Source: Paragyromitra xinjiangensis (taxonomy: Eukaryota > Ascomycota > Pezizomycetes > Pezizales > Discinaceae). Taken from it: 64,000 bases of DNA. Under the pieces are notes generated by a model, which was given only the letters and a program-made list of their open reading frames with translations, was not told where the DNA came from and ran no database searches. Within the stretch, counting starts at the first letter, position 1. Each line of letters starts with the position of its first letter. Positions 12,156 through 22,252 of this stretch are shown here, piece after piece. The stretch spans positions 1,550,001-1,614,000 of the forward strand of contig JBCAMK010000008.1 of assembly GCA_038503065.1 (NCBI GenBank), read 5' to 3'. The position numbers were made by a program, and so were the translations under genes.

Positions 12156-13311
12156 TCAAACAACCGAAATAACCACTGTAACCCTAGCACCATCCTTTAC
12201 AACACAGTTTGTGATATACGCCCAGTCTTTTTCTTCCTCCAGGTCAATACCAATAAAGTCGTCTCCGACACCTACATCGATAGCACGAATCTGCTGTTGC
12301 GGCCCTAGAGCACATTTTTCATGAACCTTTTGGATAAATGACGCGAGAGTAGGAGTTTGAGCGGCGTAAATCAACCTCAGTTGATTGGTTCCCGCAATCT
12401 TCGTCTCAAAAACATGTTCGCATGGTTTAGAAGGAGGTATGGGGAGAATTTTCGCCTTCACCCTTGCTGAAGGAGAAGGGTTTTTTGTTGGTGAAACACT
12501 GGCCTCCAAGCTGATGGTAGGCTCGAGGTTTATGAGATCGGGTGACGATCCGAACCCCGTCTTGCTAATTTCCCCCATAGAGCGTCTAGCCCTCTTGTCT
12601 GGAGCTGGAGCATTCCCGCTTTCCACCTTCATAAGTTGACTAGATTTGCGTCTAGGTTTCTTCCCCCGGCTTAGAATAGGGGTAGCCATAGCAGCCATCC
12701 CTTCAATCGTACGGTTCAGATATTCAGGGCTACCCTTCGTCCGTAAAGAGTGGCTGGGGTAAGGGCCGACGGCCTTTCTTTTCATGCTGCGAGTTTGGGT
12801 AGCAGGGATTTCCATATTCTCTAGATAGATAGCGGGAGAGGTGAACAAATCCTCTTCCTCAGCCAAGCTGCTGGTCATGCTAGGCGAGTCAATGGATTCC
12901 TGTTTGGCCTTTGCGAGGACGGTAGCAGTCCTGTTGGTTTGAGCAGCATGCCTAAGAAGAAGCAGCAAGAAGCTCCCAATTCTAAACCTTAAAATTAGCG
13001 TACTTCTCTCAACCCCCAAGAGAGGTAAATACTCACTCCTCTGGATTCGCTACCAAATTCCACCTTCTCCCAGTTCCTTCTCCCCAGTACTGGGCTGCAA
13101 GACCATCGTTGATGTAGTTCTCAGCCCAGATATTCCATGCCTCTCTGTGCTTTTTAGGCCCTTCGAGTCCAATGATATTTTTTGGGTCATTCAAGTCATT
13201 CCTGACATGCTCCCAAAACATTTTGAAATCTGCCTCGGAGAAACCGCATTGATTTCGAAGAGATCTCCGTGTTGGGAGGTATCTTTCAGACATGGCGTGT
13301 TTGGTCAACAT
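12156..13311 (-). CDS. unrecognised two-exon protein with putative N-terminal domain, disordered middle and C-terminal ubiquitin/PB1-like fold
   Basis: Exons 13311-13037 and 12951-12156 join across an 85-bp intron (13036-12952; GTGAGT...TTCTTAG with a GCTAAT branch), giving about 356 residues. The start is the ATG at 13311 (a second ATG at 13293 is possible); the frame is open further upstream but without an ATG. The N-terminal 90 residues are compact and Trp-rich (CGFSEADFKMFWEHVRNDL, EAWNIWAENYIND). The middle is Ser/Pro/Lys-rich with basic clusters that could be nuclear localisation signals (MKRKAVG, GKKPRRKSS, DKRARRS). The last 85 residues look folded, with alternating hydrophobic strands and an acidic block (DLEEEKDWAYI) reminiscent of PB1/ubiquitin-like folds; this is inference. 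I know no named family. A nuclear role is a guess from the basic clusters. Confidence 0.75.
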
Positions 13312-14914
13312 CAAGGTTTTATGAAACCTAAAGACGAAATGTATAGCAGAGATGATGCCACGCGTATGTATTCTTAAGCCCTCAAGCTTCCAGGGTGGCT
13401 TAAACAGTCGCAATTTCTTTTGTTCAGCATATCAACCCATCATACATAGAATGTAAAACACAGCATGATTCGTCACTCGCATTACATGTAGCTCACACGA
13501 TCCTTTTTCCAACACAACCTATGGTAGTAGTAGTAGTAGTAATTCATTTACGTATCCAACCCTATAGGTTATGACGAAACACAACCTATGGTGCACAGAA
13601 TAGGCTGGGCGCGATACTACATGTACACATACAATTGCATAACTCGATCCTCGTGTATGTACACAGATCACATATATATGTATTACCCTACATGTATGTA
13701 TGATCCGCGTTAAACTTGGACCATCCACTCATAAATTAACCACTATTACTTAGACAAAAATTTTCTAATCTAGGAGAAGAATCCTTTCTTCGCCATTACC
13801 AAATACTACAAGTAATTATACTAATTATGATATATATATCTTTTCTAGCCAACTAGTTCGGGGGTACGAAGCTTGAAGGGGAGTTTTAAAATGCTTCAAA
13901 AATGGAAAATGCCTGCCTAATAAAATGAGAAATGAAAACCGGGAAGGAAAAAAACAAGAAATCAAAGCACAGAAACTGGATCAAGCTTTTAAAACAAGCA
14001 AGCAAAAAGCACGACGAGGGAATAAATAGATAAACAAGAATACAACCGTCACTACCATCACAATCACCACCCAAGACTACGTACTACTACTAGGAATCCA
14101 TCACAATGAATATATGCATATCAACTCCCATCCAATGTCCTACCGCCCAAAATAGCGGGAGACGGGAAATGAAGGAAAACACCAGAATAATAAAACTGAA
14201 AATCCACGAACCCCGTACTTAAAGCAAAAACGATGAGAATGCTGCGAGTAGAAACCAAGAATACAGGAAAGGGATCCAAATTTACCTTCAAAGATGTACT
14301 GAGAGTACAAGAGAGACAATAAAATAAAAATCCAAAGCTTTCCACGAGAAAGTACCCAATAAAAAATAGAAATAGAGGAAAAAACGCTCATACGTCGGCT
14401 GCACATACACAAGACAATCAACCAAGGAGGGAGAGAAGAAAAAATTGGAAACTACTAATAAAACGAACTAAAAATTAAAGAAAAGAACACTCCTCTAAAT
14501 CGAAGGACTTTTTCTCTCAAAAACCAATGACAAAAAAACAAATCACGGAAAGAGCAACATAAAAACAGAATAAAAACAGGAGTACCCGGCACCGCACAGG
14601 AAGGAAAGGGGGGACATAGAAGACACCTTTCCAATTCGATTTCCATGGCCTCCTGATCCTGTTCCTCCTTTCCTTTTCCCACTATCACCGGCGTAACTAT
14701 ATTCCAGCTTTTGATCCCCTTTCTGCTCCTCACTTTCGAATTCCGATCGCATTAAGCACTTGATGGCATTGACTTCGAGACTACCTCCCCACCCCTACTC
14801 CTTCCCTGCTAGTGGGTATTTCATTTCTCACAAAACGAACCAACGACGTTCATGAGATTAAGTTTTTCCAAAGAGTGTGATAGAAGGGCTTAGAAAGGCA
14901 ACCATGGCACCACG
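13312..14914. other. intergenic: upstream of the 12.2-kb gene and 3' flank of KIN4
   Basis: No gene supported. There is a (TAG)n run at about 13524-13541 and TACATGTA at 13483, 13618 and 13689. From about 13880 to 14600 the + strand is A-rich and T-poor, so the KIN4 sense strand is strongly T-rich for about 700 bp after the start of its 3' flank, as seen behind several other genes here. Hydrophobic reverse-frame ORFs in this stretch are by-products of that composition. Confidence 0.55.
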
Positions 14915-17900
14915 TCAAGCATCCCCTTTGCTTCTAACCACACCTCTTCTTCTAAAGAAATCCATAACCCTCCTTGCCGGGCCACTACTTCCACCTGTTC
15001 CACTAACCTCACCTTCGGTAAATTTCCTATTTTTCTGCAGAACAGTTGGTCGTCGCCCAATGTTACTACCAGCACCCCCGATATCGATGCTGTCACGCCC
15101 AAACCCGCCGCCAGTGGCAGATGCAGGCGCTGATTCAATTGCTAGCGAGGTATCAGAACCCGTAAGAACTGATTCATCACCACCACCGGTGGCAGAGTGA
15201 GGCACACCAAGCTGTGGCTGGGACGAGGTTTGCGGTTGTGGATCCGGCGTAACAAATTGTCGCCCCCCTGAAAGCCCCGAAGTACTCCTCGACGGACGAC
15301 GCACGTGACCGGACCCAGAGATGCTTCGGAGCGAGAAACTTGTAGGCAACAAACTGAACCGCCTTGATTTATTAGTCGGTTTTTCGTATTTAGACCGCCC
15401 ACTCTGATCTAGGGATTGCCGAGGTTCGCCAGCAGCAGTCATTGTCGGGCGTAGAGGACTCTCTGGTTTGTCTGAACCACCCATGAACTTGCCCAAAAAT
15501 CTTCCAGCTTCACCGCCAGCCCCACCGCCAACAGTGTTCGCGCGTTTATGACCTTTAGCGGGCTGTTCGGGCTGTGTGTGCGGTCTGCTGGTGTATTTGG
15601 CAGGCAGAACTGCCGTACTCGGTTTACCCATTTCTGACGATCCGATTGCTTCGCTGTTGTCAGGCTGAGGAATCGGGTTGCTGATCGTGTATGGTTTCCC
15701 ACTTTTCGGCATCGCGATTTTCCCTTGAGCATTGTTATTGTTAGCAGCCACACTTGGCGCCACAGGTCTCGAGTAACTACCGCCCCGCGATGGCATACGA
15801 TTTGAACCCCCCAAAGAATTTGCAGTACTCGGCCTTGCAGATGTTGTCCCAGGCTCAGGCGCGGTAAAAACCTTCCCGCTAACAGGTGGGCCATTCTTAT
15901 CCCGACTAGGTTTTCTGGAAGGTGGCTTCGAAACCGTCCCATCACCCGAACCAGGTGCTCTGGATGCTGTGGTGGATTGATATGCATAGCTCACTGGTCT
16001 ATTCCTTGAGGACGCCTTGCTTTCAGCAACTTGCAAAATTTCCCTTTCTTTACCTTTTTGCTGATCCACCGACGTCGTTCTAGCGTGTCTCGGGACTATG
16101 CTAGCTGTAGTTGCTGCCCTGGCGAGATTATCATGATGCTTACTAGTCGGAACAACTGGCGCTGGAGCCGCGTCTGCTTCTTCTGCCTCTTGACTGTCGG
16201 TAGGGCCCTGCTGATCAGGATCCACTGCAGATCCTCGCTTAGTTTGCGACCTCGGCTCAACATACTCAACCTGAACCGTTCGCCTTTTCGCGTCCACGGG
16301 CGCTTTTTGTTGAGTAGTCTGGGGCACAAATTCATGAGCATGGTGCCTCTGACCAATGGCCCCAGGGGCCGCTGTATGAGGATGACAGTTCGTTGAAGAG
16401 GGTTCTCGTACAGAAGCTGCACGTGTAAGTGCGGGGGGAGCTCTTTCCAAGGTAGGTTCTTTACATGATATCGTTTGTTAGCATTCAGGATTTTTTTAAA
16501 AAATGCAAAGAAAGGTAAAGCAAACCATTAATCGTCACGGTTTCAGCTTGCTTAGAGTTGATTGTAGAGCTTGTGATCTTGCTCACAACACTTGAAAACG
16601 GACTCAGCCAGCTATGCCGCGCGACTTCGAATAAATCGGCGCGTTTCCTTGGGTCTGGTACTAATATCCTTCTCAATAAGTCTCTCGCATGCGGACTAAC
16701 ATACTCTGGGAAAGTCAATGGTGTGGACACGATATATTTATAAAGTAGATTGATGTTGTCCCCTTCGGGATTAGCCGGATCATCATCAAATGGGAGATAC
16801 CCAGCAAGCATCGCGTACTGCAGGCCATATCAGCAATCGATCAGGGGTATAGTAACTGGCAGGGGAACCAACCAAAATGACACCACACGACCAGACATCA
16901 ACTTTCTTCCCTGTATATAACCCATCACTTACAACCAATTCGGGCGCTGCGTAGCAAGGGCTTCCACAGCTCGTAGCCATCAGATCCCCCCGTCTTCTAA
17001 CCTGACCAGGGCCGAGGATATTCAGTAGACTCGGCTCTCCCCCCGTCCTCCGTTCTGGGGTATTTGGCACACCCTTCTCTAACTCTTTCAATAATTCAGG
17101 GTCGTCTAGTCGATCTTCTAAACCTCCAAGTTCATCATTTGGATCAAATACATTAGCAAAACCAAAATCGGTAATGATTATGTTCCTGTTCCTGTCTAAC
17201 AACAAGTTCTCCAATTTAAGATCGCGATGGACAATTCCTTTCTTATGTAGATAACCTACACCGGAAACCAATTGCGCGAACAGACGACATGCTGGCGGAT
17301 CTTTCAAGAAACGATGGTTGAGGATGAAGTCAAACAACTCCCCGCCTGAAGCGTATTCAAGAATAATGCCAATATGGCGTTCCGTCTCAACCATCTCATG
17401 AAGACGAACTATGTTAGGATGGGAAAGAGTCCTGAGGATTGAAATTTCACGGTGAATTTTAGAAAGACGATTTGGATGAGGCGAGAGAGAATCTCGTCGG
17501 ATAAGTTTGATCGCAACCTTTAGATAAAGATCAGTATTTTCCCCCTTCTCTCTCTTCAAAGAGAAGGTGAGATGAAATTACGAAAAATGAAAGAATCAAA
17601 CAATACCTGTACGCCTCCATCCCTTCTCCATCCAAGCTTTACCTTCCCAAACTCTCCTTCTCCTAACGTTTGTCCTAGAATGTACTCCCCAAATCTCGTC
17701 TCTTTTCGAGTACTCCCAGTACTTCTTCCAGGCCCATCCGGTGTATTAACAACTGCTAATCCCGAGCTACTTCCACCTGGCGCCCCGTTCCCTCTACTTC
17801 TACTACCACTCGCTCCATCGACACCTTCCTGTCGTCTCCTGTGGTTTGGAGATTGCTCGGTTGGTTGTTGGGTATTATTGCTGGTCGTACCGTTTCTAGA

Positions 17901-18341
17901 GGGATCCCTGGCAGAGTTCGATCTCCCAACCGGCTGGTCTTTACGTGACTTACTACCTTCGTCTGTTCGTCGACGATCTCGATCCCTGTCCCTCTCCGAC
18001 TTTTCTCGATCACGGCCATCGGTGCTTTGCCCACGAGTACGCCCGCTCGCTGACCTGCTCCGCTCCGTTGAGCCTCCAGGTGCCGCCGAAGGTGCAGTAG
18101 TTGCTTGACGCTGGCTGCTCGTCCTTGGTGGAGGTGCGATAGGTGGACCAGATTGACTCATTGAGGTGGGATGGTTCTGAAGGGTTGAAGGGCCAGGCTG
18201 TGTCTCGCTTGATGTCTGAACTGTAGGTGGAAGGCCAGTATAGGTAGTTGGTCGAGGATGTGGAGGCCTTCCAGCCCGAGGTGGTGATGGGTTTGAGGTT
18301 GCAGGAGCAGCGGATGGGGAAGCCGTTGCAACAGACGACAT
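14915..18341 (-). CDS. KIN4: Kin4/KfsA-type serine/threonine protein kinase
   Basis: Four exons: 18341-17607, 17517-16873, 16817-16526, 16458-14915. The introns are 89, 55 and 67 bp, the last with a TGCTAAC branch. The product has 1,071 residues. Residues 1-215 are Ser/Pro/Arg-rich. The kinase domain runs from about 217 to 555: glycine loop GEGEFGKV (227-234), catalytic Lys249 in VAIK, HRDLKLEN with Asp344, DFG with Asp362, a long activation segment, then SCGSPCYAAPE and DVWSCGVIL followed by YAMLAGYLPF. A long disordered tail ends in RRVMDFFRRRG, a tail I recall from fungal KfsA/Kin4 proteins. In yeast Kin4 acts in the spindle-position checkpoint; Aspergillus KfsA influences septation. The exon 1-2 acceptor AAAG at 17518 restores VQVAIKL; an upstream in-frame acceptor would add 12 residues. 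Confidence 0.93.
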
Positions 18342-21300
18342 GTTTTGATGTTATATCGATACTATTGATGGATGAGTGGGATGTATTTACAGGAGGCTGA
18401 GTGTTGATTGATTGGCTGCACCGAGACTGATGGAGCCGGCCTAACTCTTTGACCGGGGGGGGGGGGGGTTGAGAGCCGGTAGAGGAAGAGGGGTGAGTGT
18501 GGGAGGAAGGGGAAGGGGGAAGGGGGAAGAAGATGAGCGGAAGACCGGAAGACAATGTTGACGGACAGCTTGGCAAAGTCTCCCAAAAAAACCCTTGAGG
18601 ATGTGATCGTGTGGTCGTCGTGATAATGGGGGTTGTTTACTCACTGAACGGGTTGCTGGAGCACAGGTCGACAGCGGGACGATCGATACGCGACGCTTCG
18701 AGCGAGATTAACCGGGGTCCTATAGCTGTAGAAGGTAGCACTCCAGAGCAACGCCGGAGGGCGATGAGAGAAATTGGAAAACGGGCAGACGGAGATGCTG
18801 CTCGACGGTGTTGACAATGAACGGCCGTGGGGGTACGGGCGGAGGAGAAAGATAGTGGTTGGTGTGGAGAAGTGTAGGGAGGAAGACGGACGAGCAGAGG
18901 AAAAGGGGAAGGGGTGTGGCTTGCTGCAAAAAAACGCGCCCTCCCGTCTCCCTTCGGGTCGTAGAGGCGGGTGATGATGGTAGTTGATAGAAAACGCAAA
19001 CCCCCGAAGATGGAAGAGTGGCCGGCCCTCTCTTTCTTGCGATCGCGAACACTAAAAAGAAGCCTGAACTCTCTCGACGACGAGGACAACAACAACAACA
19101 ATAATCACGTTCGTTCTTGCAGCTTCTTACTTTTTAGGAACGTTGGATGTGCGATGAGTAAAAGAAGGAATAGCCAGCCAGCCAGCAGCCCTGTGTACAC
19201 CTCGCTTCCTACTTTCACTCGTTCTCTCGTACCCTCTCGATTCTCACGTCCCACACACACACACACACACACTTGCACGCGCTCCCAAACACTCCACCCA
19301 ACGCAGGAGCTCTGGATCTTGGTCGCCCTGCTGTTGCGGCTTAAGGGTTGGGGTCGGGTTGCTGCTCGGGGATTGGTGCCGCAGCACGGTCACCGCGTTT
19401 CCGATCTTCCAATAGCCAGCAAACACTTCTTCGTGTTGTCGCACAACGGTGGAGAAAATGAGAAGGGAACCTCCGCCGTTTCCCACACACCGAATATGTC
19501 GCGAGGCACACAGAACCACAAACTCAAATCACGATGCAATAATGGAAGTGAAGAGGGGACGTCACCACAACGTTGTTCGCTCTCTTCTGCTCCCGCTGCG
19601 GGTTGTCTGGCGAAGTTCAGAAGCCTAGTGCAAAATTAAAGGGACACCACTAGCGCGTTCCATTAGCGCAAGCGTAAACGATGAGACAACCGATACCCCT
19701 TCTGTGTTTTGAGACACTACTACCTCTGGCTGATGACGCCGGCCACTTTCCTTTTGTTTGTGTTCAATTTCCCTCTCCGCAGCCCAGCCCGCTTTCGTGA
19801 TCGACGTGATCAAAGAAACCTCAAGGTTGAAAAAAAACAGCAATTGTTTCCTCCCTTTTTTCTCAACTTACCATCGCTCGCAGCATAAGGGTCACAGCCG
19901 CAAGTGCATGCTGCTGTTGTACATACTCCTATCGGTATTGTCGCGTGCGGCCAATGAATGTTCACTAATGCGCCTCTCTCCCCACGCCCCACAATCATGC
20001 AATGCAATGCCCGCGTCTCGCTAAATCTGCCAAAACTCGCCGGCTTCAACCACATCTCATCGAACAATTTCTCATGATATAAATCAAGTCTAAGTATGCA
20101 AACAAGACAAATATCAGGTAAAAACAAAATTTAACATATGCAAACCTAGCCGCCACGTAAAACGCCGGGAAATATCAACCCATAGAATTTGAATAGACAG
20201 TTAACTACCCTTCCGGTTTTTGTTAGCCCTTCGGCAAAGTATCTAAATTTTAGATCCACGGCTAAAGACGGATCCCACACTATTTAAACAAAATTAGTTC
20301 TTGGCGTGATATAAGGGGATTATACTTTGGAGGCGGTGGTCAAACCATTATTCCAGCCCTTCTATGTAACCCAAAGAAACACCTTTTCTCTAGAAATTCA
20401 AATATTCTGCCCCGATTTTTTCATTCTAGATTAGACCACGCTGTTTCTATATTATGTCGGCTTACGGCATGACCATTAATTCGAAACTGGTGTGTGGGAC
20501 GGCAAATGTTATACGGGGGTCATGAGCGAGGAAATCATATATAGAACCTTCCCCATAGAGTCTGCGAGCTAAATACTAAAACCCAACCCCGCCATAGCCT
20601 ACGGGGTATCTATCAATTCTAAAGATAGGGACCCATATTGGATCCCCTAGGCAGTCAACCATAATGGTGATGATTACAAAGATGTCTACCGAGCTAGGGC
20701 CCCCATGGTCTGACCCTAACCTTTCTCGTAAGCGGAAGGGTTCTAGAAAATTACCCTGTGCGTCTTATACGTAGATTCCTTTCTAACCATGCTCTAGGTA
20801 ATCCTTGCGCGGTTTGTTTAACCGAGTTTACCGCTTTTTCGTTTCTGTGCGGCTGCCCGTCGCTAGTGTTGATACAGGTGTTCGCCCTAGCGTAGCGCCC
20901 TAACGGGTTGAGGCTCAAACCTGCCCTGGCCCAACCAGCAACCGTTTGATGTTGCTCCCCGTTGGTGGGGCTTATTGGGCAACTCAATTGGAGATCCATA
21001 TCCCTCTTTATTCCGGAAGACAGCTGCATCGAATCCAACAAATCTGCATTGTAACAATATTTAGCTCCTAGGGTTCTGACTCGTTGAAAATTATTTATTG
21101 GGTATAGGTAATTAGAAAGGCATCCCAAATACATGCCTCCTGCTGGTTCATAAATATTATTTATTTCTTGGCGATCGGTTTGGAAATCGCCAATCTTCGA
21201 ACTCACCCAACGCCAACCCCTCCATCGTGCTGTAGCTAGTATCTCATTAAATTAAGTTTCTCGATTCTTATCACATGTGTACCTATTCGCTTAAAATGCT

Positions 21301-22084
21301 CTAGCACGATCAGCCGAATGTCACGAGCCCTCATTGCTGTGCTAGGTGTCTTATAGGGGTCTTTCTTCAGAAAGGAGTCTTCCTTTAAGTTTGTTCGTAT
21401 TCATTGAAGGTGGTGGATTGTCGGTGGTATCTCCACACCGATCAATTGCGGCTACCATCGATACAAAAAAGCAATACCTAGAATGACTTACCTCCACGCC
21501 ATTTCTTCAATATCGCCTCTGTCCTCCCCTTACCTTAACATACGGGTACCGCCGCATTCCCCGCGATACGTGACACAACGTTATTCGTATTTAGGTGCCA
21601 CAAAGCCACTTGTGCCACTTTCCATGTGGTCATTGCTTTTCATTACCGAGGCAGATCGATAGTCCATTCCTCACGATTCCTTCTGTTGCACCGGGAGAAG
21701 CATTCCTCAAATATCATCCCTCACAGCTTGAAACACACAAGACATCTATCGCGTTGCGTTATTGTCTGTTTCGGATCCTGAGAGGAAAATGGGATGAGCG
21801 AGCAGCTCCATCGGTTGATTGAAGGAATAGGATTGTCTTATTTCAACCCACCAATTGCAAAGTTGTTATTGGGAACGAGAAATTTAAGTATTGTACGGGC
21901 TCAGGTTAATGATGCGAAGCAAGTGGTCGAAATAAATGTTTTATGTTAGACCAGGTCCCAGGAACCCTGCCACCTGGTGATTAAACCAGCTCATAATTGT
22001 CTACTTAGCACCAGTTGCTTCTAGGATCACTACTATCGATAAAAAAGGGTTGGAGTGGGACCTTCAGCAAAACACTCGGAGAAC
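18342..22084. other. intergenic: KIN4 leader and gene-poor DNA
   Basis: The first 300 bp upstream of KIN4 read C/T-rich on its sense strand and include a 14-base homopolymer (G on +, 18455-18468). A (CA)n repeat lies at 19252-19272. Between 19.6 and 22.0 kb only short ORFs occur, the longest on the minus strand at 20751-21206, which I could not relate to any family. Nothing else is supported. Confidence 0.5.
19252..19272. repeat. (CA)n microsatellite
   Basis: About ten perfect CA units upstream of KIN4. Confidence 0.9.
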
Positions 22085-22090
22085 AAAAAA
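22085..22090 (-). terminator. RNA polymerase III terminator after initiator tRNA-Met
   Basis: On the minus strand a run of six T starts four bases after the tRNA discriminator base. It is the only T run of four or more downstream of the two-tRNA unit. Confidence 0.8.
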
Positions 22091-22093
22091 GAT

Positions 22094-22165
22094 TAGCAAC
22101 AGCACGTTTCGATCGTGCGACCTCCGGGTTATGAGCCCGGCGCGCTTCCGCTGCGCCATGTTGCT
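22094..22165 (-). tRNA. initiator tRNA-Met (CAU)
   Basis: A 72-nt cloverleaf beginning AGCAACATGG, with acceptor arm AGCAACA paired to TGTTGCT and discriminator A. Box A reads TGGCGCAGCGG. The anticodon arm GCCGGG-CTCATAA-CCCGG carries three consecutive G-C pairs, and the T loop reads ATCGAAA instead of TTCRANN. The G-C pairs, the A1-U72 pair and the A-type T loop are hallmarks of eukaryotic initiator tRNA-Met. No intron. It lies five bases downstream of tRNA-Gly with no terminator between them. Confidence 0.95.
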
Positions 22166-22170
22166 TTAAG

Positions 22171-22252
22171 TGAATCAGCCGGGAATCGAACCCGGGTCGG
22201 GCGCAAATCATAAGAATGGCAAGCGCCCGTGATACCCCTACACCACTGAATC
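22171..22252 (-). tRNA. tRNA-Gly (GCC) with a short intron
   Basis: Box A TGGTGTAGGGG and box B GGTTCGATTCC are intact. The anticodon stem GGCGC/GCGCC encloses TTGCCA followed by about 11-12 extra bases, placed after position 37 where eukaryotic tRNA introns sit. The anticodon is GCC. The T stem CCGGG/CCCGG is perfect. The acceptor GATTCAG/CTGATTC has a single T-T mismatch at pair 3-70. The discriminator is A. The 3' end is five bases from the initiator tRNA-Met gene. Confidence 0.88.

Noticed and set aside
14121..14752. Hydrophobic minus-strand ORFs downstream of KIN4
   Set aside because: They come from the T-rich 3' flank; the sequence has no start context or conserved motif.
20751..21206. 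151-codon minus-strand ORF
   Set aside because: No ATG-led coding context, domain or splice-supported extension that I can see; an ORF of this length is expected by chance in this much non-coding DNA.
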